NCBI GenBank assembly: GCA_014896255.1
Contig: JADBKT010000001.1
Location: forward strand, 119,542 to 183,541
Origin: Hydrogenibacillus sp.
GTDB taxonomy: Bacteria; Bacillota; Bacilli; Thermicanales; DSM-22653
Direction: 5' to 3'
DNA length: 64,000 nt
Made by a program: the position numbers and the translations under genes. The first letter of the stretch is position 1. Every line of letters begins with the position of its first letter. This document shows positions 53,027 through 62,721 of this stretch, piece after piece. The notes beneath the pieces were generated by a model. It was given only the letters and a program-made list of their open reading frames with translations. It was not told where the DNA came from and searched no databases.

Positions 53027-53926
53027 TCAGTCCAGGACCGTCCTGGCGATTTTCGCATCCAACGCCTCATACGCGTCGTATTCGATCGTCTCATACAGCT
53101 CCTTGCGCGTCTGCATCTCGCCCAGAAGCGCCTGCTGCGTACCGTGCGCCTTAAGCGCGCGGTACGTCCGCTCGTAGGCTTTCGCCGCCATGCGCAGCGC
53201 CGTCACCGGGAAAATCACCATCTGATAGCCCCAGCTTTGAAACTGCTCGGCCGTATAGTACGGCGTCTTTCCGAACTCCGTCATGTTCGCCAGAAGCGGT
53301 GCGTCGATGGCTCGACGAAACGCGCGAAAGGCCGCTTCATCGGTCAGCGCCTCCGGGAAAACGGCGTCGGCCCCGGCCGCCAAATACACCTTCGCCCGTT
53401 CGATCGCCGCCTCCAGCCCTAAAACGGCCGCGGCATCCGTCCGGGCCACGACGTACAGCGCCGGCGCCGCCATTTTCAGCGCCCGCACCTTCTCCGCCAT
53501 CTCCTCCGGCGAAACCAGCGCCTTGCCGTTCAAATGTCCGCATTTCTTCGGCAATACCTGATCCTCGATCTGCACCGCGGCGACCCGCGCCTCAACCATC
53601 TCTTTCGCCGTCCGCACGGCGTTCAAGACGCCGCCGAAGCCCGTGTCGATGTCGACCAACAGCGGCAGATCCGTCGCCCGGACGATGTCCCGCGCCCGCT
53701 CGGCCACTTCCGCCGAAGTGACGAGCCCGAGATCGGGAAGGGCGCGGCTCGCCGTGTACGCCGCGCCGGATAAGTACAGCGCGGAAAAACCGGACGCCTT
53801 GGCGATGCGCCCCGCCAGCGCATCCGGCGCGCCGGGCAAGATGAGGATCGCTTCCGCTTCGACCAACCGACGAAACGTCGCCGAAAGCTCGGGCTGCGGA
53901 ATCCCTTCCTGATGAAACCACGCCAT
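53027..53926 (-). CDS. prpB: Methylisocitrate lyase
   Basis: 299 residues, isocitrate-lyase superfamily barrel. Contains the metal-binding DIDTGFGG, the signature KKCGHLNGK (catalytic cysteine) and ARTDAAAV. Splits 2-methylisocitrate to pyruvate and succinate. Corresponds to yqiQ/mmgF of B. subtilis, in the same place after prpC and prpD. Confidence 0.95.
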   Translation of the reverse strand: MAWFHQEGIPQPELSATFRRLVEAEAILILPGAPDALAGRIAKASGFSALYLSGAAYTASRALPDLGLVTSAEVAERARDIVRATDLPLLVDIDTGFGGVLNAVRTAKEMVEARVAAVQIEDQVLPKKCGHLNGKALVSPEEMAEKVRALKMAAPALYVVARTDAAAVLGLEAAIERAKVYLAAGADAVFPEALTDEAAFRAFRRAIDAPLLANMTEFGKTPYYTAEQFQSWGYQMVIFPVTALRMAAKAYERTYRALKAHGTQQALLGEMQTRKELYETIEYDAYEALDAKIARTVLD

Positions 53927-53970
53927 CGGTCATCCCATCCTTATCCTCCGTGCCTTTTCATCCCGCGGCC

Positions 53971-55413
53971 CTATTCGGCCAAAAGACCCATCCAGCGGTC
54001 GACATCCCAATCCGGGAACGTCTCCTCTTCGACCATGAGCCGGTAGATGGCCGCGGCTTTTTTGCCCGGGTAGCGGCTTCGAAGCGCCTGCTCGAACTTC
54101 TTCAAGAGGAGCGGGATCCCTTCCGCGCGGCGCCGCTTGTGCCCGATCGGATACTCGACTTCGACGTTCTCCGTCATCGTGCCGTCCTTGAAAAACACCT
54201 GCACGGCGTTGGCGATGGAACGCTTGTCGGGATCGAGATAATCCCGGCTGTAGGCCGGGTTTTCCACCACTTCGGTGACGTCGCGCAGGCGATCGATGCG
54301 CGGATCGAGGGCGATCGGCTCCTCGTAATGGTCGCTCGTCAGCTCCCCGTAGATGAGCGCCACGGCGGTCATATACTGGATGCAGTGGTCACGGTCCGCC
54401 GGGTTGGTCAGGGGCCCTTTTTTGTCGATGATGCGGACCGCCGATTCGTGCGTCGTGATGACGATACGGTCGATCTCTTCCAGCCGATCCTTGACCGCGG
54501 GATGCAGCCGGATGGCCGCCTCCACCGCCGTCTGGCCGTGGAATTCCGCCGGGTAGCTGATTTTGAACAAGATGTTCTCCATCACGTAACTGCCGAGCGG
54601 ACGGGCCAGCGTGAGCTTCTTCCCGCGCATGACGACGTCCTCAAAGCCCCACGTCGGCGCGGAAAGCGCCGTCGGATAACCCATCTCCCCTTTTTTCGCC
54701 CATAGCGCCAAGCGCACGGCGCGGCTCGTCGCGTCGCCGGCCGCCCACGACTTGCGGGAACCGGTGTTCGGGAAGTGGCGATACGTCCGCAAGGCGGCAC
54801 CGTCGATCCAGGCGTTGGAGACCGCGTTTTGGATCTCTTCGCGCGAAAGGCCCAATAGCGCCCCGGCGACGGCGGTAGAAGCCACCTTGACAAAATGCAC
54901 GTGGTCGATGCCGACGCGGTTTAAGCTGTTGTCCAACGCCAGCACGCCCTGAATCTCATACGCCTTGATCATCGCCGTGAGCACATCGCGCACCTTAAGC
55001 GGCGCATCGCCGTCGGCGCGGCGGCGACGGCTCTCGTAGTCGGCGACGGCCAGGATGGCGCCCAAATTGTCCGACGGGTGCCCCCATTCCTGTGCCAGCC
55101 ACGTGTCGTTGTAGTCCAGCCAACGGATCATCGTCCCGATGTTGAATGCCGCCGTCACCGGATCGAGTTCATACGGCGTGCCGGGAACGCGGGCGCCTCT
55201 CGGACACGTCGCCCCGGGGACGATAGGCCCGAGCATCTTCGTCGCCTCCGGATAGGCGAGAGCGTACAACCCGGAGGCAAGAGCATCGGCCAGCGCGTAG
55301 CGCGCCGTCTCATAGGCGAGGGCGCTTTGGATCTCCGCTTTTTGGGCGTATTCGGCGATATCGACGATCACGGCGTCGAACGAACGCTCAGTCTGCAGAG
55401 CCTTCTCGGTCAC
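53971..55413 (-). CDS. prpD: 2-methylcitrate dehydratase
   Basis: 480 residues, MmgE/PrpD family. Recognisable segments: TSIDHVH-like [51 protein letters not shown] and [20 protein letters not shown]. Converts 2-methylcitrate to 2-methylaconitate or methylisocitrate. Gap of 110 bases to the synthase gene upstream and 44 to prpB. Confidence 0.95.
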   Translation of the reverse strand: MTEKALQTERSFDAVIVDIAEYAQKAEIQSALAYETARYALADALASGLYALAYPEATKMLGPIVPGATCPRGARVPGTPYELDPVTAAFNIGTMIRWLDYNDTWLAQEWGHPSDNLGAILAVADYESRRRRADGDAPLKVRDVLTAMIKAYEIQGVLALDNSLNRVGIDHVHFVKVASTAVAGALLGLSREEIQNAVSNAWIDGAALRTYRHFPNTGSRKSWAAGDATSRAVRLALWAKKGEMGYPTALSAPTWGFEDVVMRGKKLTLARPLGSYVMENILFKISYPAEFHGQTAVEAAIRLHPAVKDRLEEIDRIVITTHESAVRIIDKKGPLTNPADRDHCIQYMTAVALIYGELTSDHYEEPIALDPRIDRLRDVTEVVENPAYSRDYLDPDKRSIANAVQVFFKDGTMTENVEVEYPIGHKRRRAEGIPLLLKKFEQALRSRYPGKKAAAIYRLMVEEETFPDWDVDRWMGLLAE

Positions 55414-55523
55414 GGTCCTCGCTCCTTTACGTCACGTCTTCAACGAAACAGGCTTCCCGGGCGCAGTCCGTCAGGGGCGGCATGCCCCTCAAGCCGCCGC
55501 CCCCTCTGTCGAACACGCCGCTC

Positions 55524-56636
55524 TTACGGTTTTAAGCCCCGCGGTCCGGTATACCGTACCCGCGGACGGAAGATGCGGTTTTGAGCGTGCTGCTCGACGA
55601 CGTGGGCGACCAGGCCCGCCGTACGCGCGGCGAAAAAGATCGGCGTATACAGTTCGATCGGAATGCCGAGGACGTAATAGACCGGCGCGGCGTAATAGTC
55701 GAGGTTCGGATACAGCCCTTTTTCCCGGCGCATGACCGCCTCGCCGACTTCCCCCAACGTATACCACTTTTGCCCTTCCGCGTCGCCGGAGGCGCTCACG
55801 AGCGTCTTCAGCGTTTCTTTCATCAGCTGGGCCCGGGGGTCCATCTTCTTCATATATACCCGATGTCCGAAACCCATGATCCGTTCCTTGGCGGCGAGTT
55901 TTTTCAAAATCAACGCTTCCATGCCCTCCGGCGTTCCGGCCTCGAGCATCATGTGCATGACCGCTTCATTCGCCCCGCCGTGCAGGGGACCCTTGAGCGA
56001 CGCCACGGCGCCGGTCAGCGCACCGTACAAATCGCTCATCGTGGAAGCGATGACGCGCGCCGTAAACGTCGAGTTCGGCAACTCATGCTCGCTGTAGACC
56101 ATAAGCGACCGGTCGAATGCCTGCACTTCCGCCGGTGAGGCCGGCTTTCCCGTAATCATGGCGAGCATGTTTTCCACGTATCCGCGCCCCGAATCCGGCT
56201 CCTTCGGCGCGCGCCCTTCGGCGATATGGTGCAGATTGGCGACGATCGTGCCGACCTTGGCCAGCGCCCTTAAACCTTTCCGTCGGTTCGCTTCCGGCGA
56301 ATGGTCGTCGACCTCCGGATCAAAGCCGCCGAGCGCCGATACGGCCGTCCGCAACCGATCCATGGCGTGCATCGACGGCGGAAGCGCTCTCAAAATGTCC
56401 CAGATCGGACCCGGGACGGCGCTTCCCGCCACAAGAGAACGCTCCAGCTCGCTTCGCCGCGCCTCATCCGGAAGCAGGCCGTCGATGAGCAACCCGACGA
56501 CGTCGACGTACGTCTTGTGTTCGGCGAGATCGAGCAGATTGTAGCCGCGGACGACGATTTCTTCGCCTTCCACGTCGAGGAAGGAAATCGCCGTCTCGGC
56601 GGCGATGATCCCTTCCAGTCCCGGACGGTACTCCAT
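55524..56636 (-). CDS. prpC: 2-methylcitrate synthase / citrate synthase
   Basis: 370 residues. Citrate-synthase fold with the catalytic histidines in LHGGANEAV and GFGHRVY, and the aspartate in PNLDYYAAPVYY. Short form as in B. subtilis MmgD. Condenses propionyl-CoA (or acetyl-CoA) with oxaloacetate; operon context favours methylcitrate synthase. First gene of prpC-prpD-prpB-SDR. Confidence 0.94.
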   Translation of the reverse strand: MEYRPGLEGIIAAETAISFLDVEGEEIVVRGYNLLDLAEHKTYVDVVGLLIDGLLPDEARRSELERSLVAGSAVPGPIWDILRALPPSMHAMDRLRTAVSALGGFDPEVDDHSPEANRRKGLRALAKVGTIVANLHHIAEGRAPKEPDSGRGYVENMLAMITGKPASPAEVQAFDRSLMVYSEHELPNSTFTARVIASTMSDLYGALTGAVASLKGPLHGGANEAVMHMMLEAGTPEGMEALILKKLAAKERIMGFGHRVYMKKMDPRAQLMKETLKTLVSASGDAEGQKWYTLGEVGEAVMRREKGLYPNLDYYAAPVYYVLGIPIELYTPIFFAARTAGLVAHVVEQHAQNRIFRPRVRYTGPRGLKP

Positions 56637-56703
56637 GGCCCTCGCTCCTTCAGACAGTTCTTACTCTAGAAACGATGTCTTATGTGCCGAAACACCTACT
56701 TCG

Positions 56704-56709
56704 ATTATA
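56704..56709 (-). promoter_or_regulatory. Extended -10 of the prpCDB operon
   Basis: Minus-strand TGC-TATAAT, perfect hexamer in extended form, about 65 bases before prpC. No cre-like element is obvious next to it. Confidence 0.6.
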
Positions 56710-56742
56710 GCACAGCCTCCCGACGGACGGAAATGAAACGAC

Positions 56743-56784
56743 AAAGCGCACCCCTCCCGGCGATCAGCCGGAGAGGGATGCGCC
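56743..56784 (-). terminator. Terminator of the infC-rpmI-rplT operon
   Basis: Minus-strand GCGCATCCCTCTCCGGC / GCCGGGAGGGGTGCGC (one mismatch) followed by TTTGTC. It lies about 105 bases downstream of rplT and directly upstream of the prpC promoter. Confidence 0.75.
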
Positions 56785-56890
56785 GAGGGTGCGCCTGCCG
56801 TACGCGCCCCGTGTGCGCCATGCGCCATCTCGCCAGGCGCTTCCCCGCCGTGGGCCCCGCTCGACTCGCTGCGCGCGTCTGATGTCGGGA

Positions 56891-57256
56891 TCACGCTCTG
56901 GCGTTTAAATTTTGCTTGGCGACATCGGCGAGGCGTTTGAATCCGTCCGCGTCATGGACGGCGAGATCGGCCAACATCTTGCGGTTGATCTCAATGCCGG
57001 CGCGCTTCAAGCCGTACATGAACTTATTGTACGACAGGCCGTTCAAACGAGCCGCCGCGTTGATACGCGTAATCCACAAGCGGCGAAAATCGCGCTTTCT
57101 CTGCCGCCGGTCGCGGTACGCATACATCAACGACTTCATGACCTGGGCCTTGGCCGTGCGGAAGAGCGTATGTTTTGAACCGAAATACCCTTTGGCCAGC
57201 TTGAGGACTTTTTTACGGCGGCGCCGGGTGACCGGCCCTCCTTTAACGCGTGCCAT
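56891..57256 (-). CDS. rplT: 50S ribosomal protein L20
   Basis: 121 residues; [31 protein letters not shown] start and [27 protein letters not shown] end are invariant L20 features. Assembles the 50S subunit and represses its own operon by binding the leader mRNA (known in Bacillus). 147 bases after rpmI, an unusually long gap with nothing obvious in it. Confidence 0.98.
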   Translation of the reverse strand: MARVKGGPVTRRRRKKVLKLAKGYFGSKHTLFRTAKAQVMKSLMYAYRDRRQRKRDFRRLWITRINAAARLNGLSYNKFMYGLKRAGIEINRKMLADLAVHDADGFKRLADVAKQNLNARA

Positions 57257-57403
57257 CGATCATCGACTCCCTTCCGATCCGTTCCCTGCGCTTACAGTTT
57301 GCTGACATGCCACGCACCACATGCCCGTCGAACGCTTCCCGCGCCCGCATCCGATCGTCCCGCCTCCAGCCTGAAGCGGTCCAATCCGGACGAAGGGACC
57401 CGT

Positions 57404-57598
57404 TCAGTACGGCAACAAACGGATGGTGCGCTTGAAATCCCCGCTTTTCAAAACGGTCGCCTTGCGCAGATGGCGCTTGCGCTTCGGCGATTTTTTGGTC
57501 AAAATGTGGCTCGTAAAGGCTTGGTGTTTCATCAACTTTCCGCCGGCCGTCTTCTTGAACCGCTTGGCCGCACCGCGATGCGTTTTCATCTTGGGCAT
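57404..57598 (-). CDS. rpmI: 50S ribosomal protein L35
   Basis: 64 residues, [21 protein letters not shown] start and [12 protein letters not shown]; typical L35. 27 bases downstream of infC. Confidence 0.98.
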   Translation of the reverse strand: MPKMKTHRGAAKRFKKTAGGKLMKHQAFTSHILTKKSPKRKRHLRKATVLKSGDFKRTIRLLPY

Positions 57599-57625
57599 GC
57601 AAAGTCCTCCTCTTCTTTACGGCCT

Positions 57626-58162
57626 TCAGGCCTTCGCCTCCGCCTTCGGCGCAAGCACCATGATCATGCTCCGACCTTCCATGCCGGGCGTCTTCTCTAC
57701 GACGGCGATGTCTTTCGTGCCGTCGATGATGCGCTGCATGATCTCCGTCCCGAGATCGGCGTGGGTGATCTGCCGGCCGCGAAAACGCAGCGAGCATTTG
57801 ACTTTGTCGCCTTTCCGGAGAAATTGGATGACGTGCCTGAGCTTCGTGTTGAAATCGTGTTCTTCGATCGTCGCGCTGAAGCGCACTTCCTTGATGGTGA
57901 TCACTTTTTGCTTTTTGCGCGCTTCTTTTTCCTTCTTGCTCTGTTCAAACTTGTACTTGCCGTAGTCCATAATGCGACAGACCGGAGGGTTCGCCTGCGG
58001 CGCGATGTTCACGAGATCGAGATTCTTTTCCCGCGCCTGGCGCAGCGCTTCTTTGAGCGGTACGATGCCGATCTGCCGGCCGTCAACGTCGATCAAGCGG
58101 ACCTCGCGGGCGCGGATCGCTTCGTTGACTTGAACATCTTGCGTTTTGTTCGTTTTGTTAAT
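57626..58162 (-). CDS. infC: Translation initiation factor IF-3, AUU start
   Basis: About 178 residues: N-terminal domain (VNEAIRAREVRLIDVDGRQIGI), basic linker and C-terminal domain (FRGRQITHADLG). The start is read as ATT at 58162: GGAGG lies eight bases before it, whereas the in-frame GTG three codons upstream is fused to that Shine-Dalgarno. Rare AUU starts are a known hallmark of infC and let IF-3 discriminate against its own mRNA. First gene of the infC-rpmI-rplT operon. Confidence 0.94.
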   Translation of the reverse strand: MNKTNKTQDVQVNEAIRAREVRLIDVDGRQIGIVPLKEALRQAREKNLDLVNIAPQANPPVCRIMDYGKYKFEQSKKEKEARKKQKVITIKEVRFSATIEEHDFNTKLRHVIQFLRKGDKVKCSLRFRGRQITHADLGTEIMQRIIDGTKDIAVVEKTPGMEGRSMIMVLAPKAEAKA

Positions 58163-58203
58163 GAGTTCCACCTCCGTGGTCAGGTATCAGGCCGTCGGGC
58201 ATG

Positions 58204-58399
58204 AAAAAAAGCGCGGGAAGCCCACGCCGGTCACGTCGATGTACGGTCGAAACAGGCGGTTTTGCCGCCCGGATGCGCGCTTTCATACGCGTTCGACTCA
58301 TTTTCCGATCGTGAACCTTGCCGGCTCGCACCGCAAGGTGAGAAGCGCGGGGCTTCTGCTTGTGCCTGTCGCGGTCGCCGGTAGAGGCGCCCTTCGCAT
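58204..58399 (-). promoter_or_regulatory. L20-type attenuator leader of infC operon
   Basis: Leader of about 235 bases. A terminator GCGTGGG-CTT-CCCGCGC plus seven U (plus 58204-58227) lies 40 bases before infC. Upstream, AGAAGCCCCGCGCTTCT (58341-58357) forms its own hairpin but its GAAGCCCCGC can alternatively pair with the GCGTGGGCTTC half of the terminator, giving an antiterminator. This is the logic of the L20 leader described upstream of infC in Bacillus. Confidence 0.75.
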
Positions 58400-58405
58400 A
58401 ATGTA

Positions 58406-58435
58406 ACTATATACCGTGTTCCCCGGAAAAGTCAA
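58406..58435 (-). promoter_or_regulatory. infC operon promoter
   Basis: Minus-strand TTGACT (plus 58430-58435), 18 bases, TATAGT (58406-58411). Located directly behind the gntR stop codon. Confidence 0.7.
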
Positions 58436-58443
58436 TAGGTTCA

Positions 58444-58854
58444 TCATGTCCACTTATGCATCGGACGAATGGAGTCGTCGCGAAGCACGTCGGCGAACAT
58501 CTCCGCCAGAAGCTCATCGGACAGCCCCAGCCTCCGCCCCCGTTCGACGGCCGTCATGAGCGCCTGCCGGGCGAGCGCCAGACGATCTTCCCGACGTTCC
58601 GCTTCATCATAAGCGGCGACGAACGTCCCTCGCCCTTGTTCGGACATGATCCACCCTTCATACTCCAGATCCTGATATACCCGTCGCGTCGTGATCACGC
58701 TCACCTTGAGCGCCTCGGCGAGCGCGCGGATCGACGGCAAAAGCGTCCCCGGCGGAAGCGCTCCGCTTAAGATCAGCTCCTTGAGCTGACGTTTGACCTG
58801 TTGGTAGATCGGCGCGGGATCGTCGGGATCTATCCGAATGGGCAGCGGATCCAT
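58444..58854 (-). CDS. GntR-family regulator, YtrA subfamily
   Basis: 136 residues. N-terminal winged helix (PIYQQVKRQLKELILSGALPPGTLLPSIRALAEALKVSVITTRRVYQDLEYEGWI) and a short helical C-terminus of about 60 residues, the layout of YtrA-type repressors. These normally sit in front of ABC-transporter genes; here none follows, so it is an orphan. A palindromic operator overlaps its own promoter. Confidence 0.9.
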   Translation of the reverse strand: MDPLPIRIDPDDPAPIYQQVKRQLKELILSGALPPGTLLPSIRALAEALKVSVITTRRVYQDLEYEGWIMSEQGRGTFVAAYDEAERREDRLALARQALMTAVERGRRLGLSDELLAEMFADVLRDDSIRPMHKWT

Positions 58855-58900
58855 GTCGTGTTCACCCTTTCAGCTGCCGGCGGGCACGCACAATATGTGG

Positions 58901-58914
58901 TGTATATAAGTACA
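58901..58914. promoter_or_regulatory. Candidate YtrA-type operator
   Basis: TGTA-TATAAG-TACA, inverted repeat at the transcription start of the gntR gene. Similar TGTA/TACA arms are used by YtrA-type regulators; autoregulation is inferred. Confidence 0.55.
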
Positions 58915-58919
58915 TTATC

Positions 58920-58948
58920 ACTTTAACCCAAAAAATACCCCCTGTCAA
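58920..58948 (-). promoter_or_regulatory. gntR promoter
   Basis: Minus-strand consensus TTGACA (plus 58943-58948), 17 bases, TAAAGT (58920-58925). Confidence 0.7.
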
Positions 58949-58957
58949 GGGGGCGGC

Positions 58958-58982
58958 AAAAACGCTTTCAAAAGCGCTTTTC
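58958..58982 (-). terminator. Terminator after the YojF-BshB2 gene
   Basis: Minus-strand AAAAGCGCTTTTGAAAGCGTTTTT: short CGCTTT/AAAGCG stem followed by five T. It also resembles a cre half (TGAAAGCGTTTT) upstream of gntR, so its role is not certain. Confidence 0.5.
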
Positions 58983-58986
58983 GCGT

Positions 58987-60189
58987 TTAATCCGTGCGGT
59001 CGTACGGCGTATAGCGGTCGACGTCGATCTGCCAAAAAACTTCTTCCCGGAAACGCTCCAAAGGCGGCGCCGCATCCGATGCGACGTCTTTCTCGGCATC
59101 CGTCTTAAGCGTCCTCAGGAGCGCGGCGGTCTGCGTCCAGTGGGCGCGCATCGCCGCCAGTTTCTTGGGCCAATAGGGCGTCGTGTCGACAACCAGCGTC
59201 GGCGGGCCGAGCGCGGCGCGGTTCGAAGCAAAACCCGTCGCCAAAACGGTCGGCCGACGGTCCCGCGGGAGCGCGGCCACGGCGCGGACGACGGCGTCGC
59301 CGGTCGCTTCGTGATCCGGATGCACGCTGTAACCGGGGTAGTAGGTGATGATCGTCTCCGGCCGAAGGGCTTCGATCGTCTCTCGGATGCTCGCGATGAG
59401 CGCGGCGCGATCCAAAAACTCGATCGTCTTGTCATGCAGATGATAGAGCAGCAGACGCTCGATGCCCAAAGCGGCGGCCGCCGCCCGGAGCTCTTCGCGC
59501 CGCACCGAAGGCAGCGTTGCCCGCGAGGCCGTCGGCGGTTCCCCGAGGCTGCGGCCGAGTTCGCCGAGCGAAAGACACACGGCGACGACGCGCGCGCCCT
59601 CGGCGGCGAAGCGCGCGAGTGTCGCCCCGGCGGCGAACGTCTCATCGTCGGGGTGAGGGAAGATCGAAAGCACCGTGCGGCGGCCACGTACCGCTTCGAG
59701 GCGGCCGCTTGCCGCTTCCCCCCGATCCGAATCGCCCCGATCGTTACCGCCGTCCCGTTCGGACGGCGTCGGAGACGACCGATCGCCGGCGACGTCCACC
59801 CATTCCTGGCTTACGACCTGTCGTCCGGCGGTATAAAGCGGCGCCGCGGAGAGGATGATCGCGGCGGCGAGTTTGCCGTCGGGTATGAGACCGTAAAACG
59901 CGAGCGCCCCGGGCACGATGCCGTCCTCCCAGTGGGTCAGGCCTTCGATCATCGCATAGCCGTCGGACGTGACCAGGCCAAGGCGATACGGCCCCGAACC
60001 GGCGAGCGCCGCGCGCTCGATGTACAGGCGCGCATTACGCACAAATCCGCCGACGGGATGCACCTCGCCGCGATGATGCCGGGCATACGCGCCCTGCGTC
60101 GTCTCCATGTGAATGTACGCCTCCCGGCCCGTCCACGCCTGGAGCGCCGCCCGCGCGGCGCCCAGCGATTCGGCTTGAAGCGGGATCAT
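58987..60189 (-). CDS. bshB2: YojF-BshB2 fusion: bacillithiol deacetylase
   Basis: 400 residues. Residues 1 to about 130 match YojF (DUF1806; landmarks YIHMETTQGAYARHH, GGFVRNARL, YRLGLVTSDGYAMIEGLTHWE). A hydrophilic Gly/Asp/Arg-rich linker (about 132-168) follows. Residues about 170-400 are a PIG-L/LmbE deacetylase with zinc motifs HPDDE (179-183) and HPDH (290-293), closest in layout to YojG/BshB2, which removes the acetyl group from GlcNAc-malate in bacillithiol synthesis. In B. subtilis yojF and bshB2 are separate adjacent genes. Start ATG follows AAAGGAG. bshA and bshC are not in the window. Confidence 0.9.
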   Translation of the reverse strand: MIPLQAESLGAARAALQAWTGREAYIHMETTQGAYARHHRGEVHPVGGFVRNARLYIERAALAGSGPYRLGLVTSDGYAMIEGLTHWEDGIVPGALAFYGLIPDGKLAAAIILSAAPLYTAGRQVVSQEWVDVAGDRSSPTPSERDGGNDRGDSDRGEAASGRLEAVRGRRTVLSIFPHPDDETFAAGATLARFAAEGARVVAVCLSLGELGRSLGEPPTASRATLPSVRREELRAAAAALGIERLLLYHLHDKTIEFLDRAALIASIRETIEALRPETIITYYPGYSVHPDHEATGDAVVRAVAALPRDRRPTVLATGFASNRAALGPPTLVVDTTPYWPKKLAAMRAHWTQTAALLRTLKTDAEKDVASDAAPPLERFREEVFWQIDVDRYTPYDRTD

Positions 60190-60307
60190 CGCGTTTTCTC
60201 CTTTCTTTTTTGAGTCTCACCGCTGGGTCTCACACGCATGCCGCCCCTCACATGTCCGAAGACCGGGGCCGTCGGCCCGAGCGCCGAGCCGCCGATCCTC
60301 CGGGCGC

Positions 60308-62239
60308 TCACCGACGGGCGGCGACGTCTTCGCGGATGCGCTCGACGAACGCTTCGACCGGCATCGCCTCCGCCTTCGTCTCCCCGCGGCGGCGGACGGC
60401 CACCGTGCCGCTTTCGGCCTCCCGCTCGCCGACGACGAGCGTATACGGGATCTTCTTCACCTGCGCGTCGCGGATGCGGTAATTTAAGCTCTCGTTCCGC
60501 GCGTCGAGCCGAGCGCGCACGCCGCCGGCCTTTAAAACCCGGACGACGCGCGCGGCGGCGTCGCGGAACCGGTCGGACACCGGAAGGACGACCGCCTGTT
60601 CGGGCGAAAGCCATACCGGGAGCGCGCCCTTCGTTTTTTCCAAGAGAAAAGCGACAAAGCGTTCCATCGTCCCGACGACGCCGCGGTGGATGACCACCGG
60701 CCGGTGATGTTCGCCGTCTTCGCCGACGTAGGTGAGATCGAACCGCTCCGGAAGGACGAAATCCAGCTGCACGGTGGAGAGCGTCTCGTCTTTGCCGAGG
60801 GCCGTCTTCACCTGCACGTCGAGCTTCGGGCCGTAGAACGCCGCTTCGCCTTTCGCCTCCACGAAATCGAGGCCGAGCGCGCGGAGCGCGTTCCGGAGCA
60901 TGCCTTCGGCTTTGTTCCAGATCTCGTCGTTCTGGACGTATTTTTCGGTGTCTTCCGGATCGCGGAGCGACAGCCGGAACCAGTAGTCGTCGATGCCGAA
61001 GTCGCGGTACACGCGCCGGATGAGCTCGACGACTTCGGTGAACACCGCTTCGATTTGCTCCGGCGTAACGAAGATGTGCGCGTCGTTCAGCGTCATCCCG
61101 CGCACGCGATGCAGCCCCGTGAGCGCGCCGGACGCCTCGTAGCGGAACATCGTCCCCAACTCGGCGATCTTAAGCGGCAGATCGCGGTAGCTCCGCGGCT
61201 CGCTTTTGTAGATCATCATGTGGTGCGGGCAGTTCATCGGCCGAAGCACGAGCGTCTCGTGATCGAGCGCCATCGGCGGGTACATGTTCTCGTGGTAGTG
61301 CGCGTAGTGCCCGGAGATTTGGTACAGCTCGAGGTTGGCCAGGACGGGCGTATAGACGTGCTCGTAGCCGAGCGACTCTTCCAGATCGACGATGTAACGC
61401 TCGATGATGCGCCGCACCTTGGCCCCGCCGGGCAGCCAGAGCGGGAGTCCCTGCCCGACCTCTTTGGCAAAGGTGAAGAACTTGAGTTCCTTCCCGACCT
61501 TGCGATGGTCGCGCGCCTTCGCTTCTTCAAGCGCCTGAAGGTAGTCCTTGAGCGCCTGCTCCGACGGCCACGCCGTGCCGTAGATGCGGGTGAGCATCGG
61601 CCGCCGGCTGTCCCCCCGCCAGTATGCTCCGGCGACGGAGAGGAGCTTCACCGCCTTGACCTTGCCCGTCGAAGGCACGTGCGGCCCGCGGCAGAGGTCG
61701 GTGAACTCTCCCTGCGTGTAGAAGGTGATCGGGTCGCCGTCCGGGATGGCGTCGATGAGTTCAAGCTTGTACGGATCGCCGAGCGCCGCGTAATGCCGCC
61801 TCGCTTCATCGCGCGTCACCTCGCGGCGGACGAGGGGAAGGTCTTCGGCGATGATCTTCTTCATTTCTGCTTCGATGCGCGCAAGATCGTCGGCCGTGAT
61901 CGGCTCCGGCGGGTCGACGTCGTAGTAAAAGCCGTCTTCGATCACCGGACCGACGCCGAGCTTCGTGCCCGGATAGAGCCGGAGGATCGCCTGGGCCAAG
62001 ATGTGCGCCGCCGTATGACGCATGGCATAAAGGCCGGCCTCGTCGTCGGCGGTGGCGATCTTCACCCGGTCGCCGTCTTTTACCGGGCGGGCGAGGTCGA
62101 CGATTTTTCCGTTCACTTCCGCCGCCAGCGCTTTTTTGGCCAGCGACGGGCTGATCGCGCGGGCGACGTCGTAGGCCGTCTCGGCTTCGGGAAAGTCGCG
62201 CACTTGCCCGTCCGGCAGTTCGATTTTCGGCATCGGCAA
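60308..62239 (-). CDS. thrS: Threonyl-tRNA synthetase
   Basis: About 643 residues. TGS domain (1-63), editing domain with HTAAH ([11 protein letters not shown]) and later C-x3-H type metal site (DLCRGPHVP), class II core with motif 2 ([27 protein letters not shown]), zinc-binding MNCPHHM and motif 3 ([21 protein letters not shown]), then the anticodon-binding domain. TTG at 62239 is seven bases after GGAGG; an ATG two codons on is also possible. T-box leader upstream. Confidence 0.97.
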   Translation of the reverse strand: MPMPKIELPDGQVRDFPEAETAYDVARAISPSLAKKALAAEVNGKIVDLARPVKDGDRVKIATADDEAGLYAMRHTAAHILAQAILRLYPGTKLGVGPVIEDGFYYDVDPPEPITADDLARIEAEMKKIIAEDLPLVRREVTRDEARRHYAALGDPYKLELIDAIPDGDPITFYTQGEFTDLCRGPHVPSTGKVKAVKLLSVAGAYWRGDSRRPMLTRIYGTAWPSEQALKDYLQALEEAKARDHRKVGKELKFFTFAKEVGQGLPLWLPGGAKVRRIIERYIVDLEESLGYEHVYTPVLANLELYQISGHYAHYHENMYPPMALDHETLVLRPMNCPHHMMIYKSEPRSYRDLPLKIAELGTMFRYEASGALTGLHRVRGMTLNDAHIFVTPEQIEAVFTEVVELIRRVYRDFGIDDYWFRLSLRDPEDTEKYVQNDEIWNKAEGMLRNALRALGLDFVEAKGEAAFYGPKLDVQVKTALGKDETLSTVQLDFVLPERFDLTYVGEDGEHHRPVVIHRGVVGTMERFVAFLLEKTKGALPVWLSPEQAVVLPVSDRFRDAAARVVRVLKAGGVRARLDARNESLNYRIRDAQVKKIPYTLVVGEREAESGTVAVRRRGETKAEAMPVEAFVERIREDVAARR

Positions 62240-62303
62240 AGTTCAACCTCCTGATCGCGTATCATCGGCGCCATACCCAAGGATGCGCCACGCTCAAAAC
62301 GAC

Positions 62304-62686
62304 AAAAAACCCGCCCCCAAGGGACGGGTTCTTCCCGCGGTACCACCCTCATTGGCCGACACATGCCGCATACGCGCCCCTACCGCGTACGAGCATCTGC
62401 CTGCCCGCTCTTTCGGCGTTAACGGCCGCCGACGGATCCGACTACACACGCCCTGCGATCGTTTTTCCGCCTTGAAACGACGAGCGGCGCTCACCGGATG
62501 GCGTTTCGTCGGATCGGCTCCGAGGAGGTACGCCCCTTTCTGCGGCAGCGAAGGCTTTCAGCCTACGGCCTTCGCTCTCTGGTTGCCCGGTCAAGGGACG
62601 CATGGCCTCGTCATCGCCCGAATATGCCATTGGACCGGCCGACTCGATCCGCGGCCGGATGTCGATCCGCTTAAACGTCGTGACTT
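62304..62686 (-). promoter_or_regulatory. T-box leader of thrS (Thr specifier ACC)
   Basis: T-box GAGGGTGGTACCGCGGGAAG (plus 62331-62350) followed by a terminator (AACCCGTCCC / GGGCGGGTTTTTT, 62304-62330). Upstream are CAACCAGAGAGCG and GGCGT-ACC-TCCTCGGAGC; the latter aligns with the pheS leader with ACC (Thr) in the specifier position (plus 62527-62529). Confidence 0.92.
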
Positions 62687-62692
62687 GGCATC

Positions 62693-62721
62693 ATTATACC
62701 GCCGCCCCCAGGCGCGGTCAA
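62693..62721 (-). promoter_or_regulatory. thrS promoter
   Basis: Minus-strand TTGACC (plus 62716-62721), 17 bases, consensus TATAAT (62693-62698). Confidence 0.75.
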
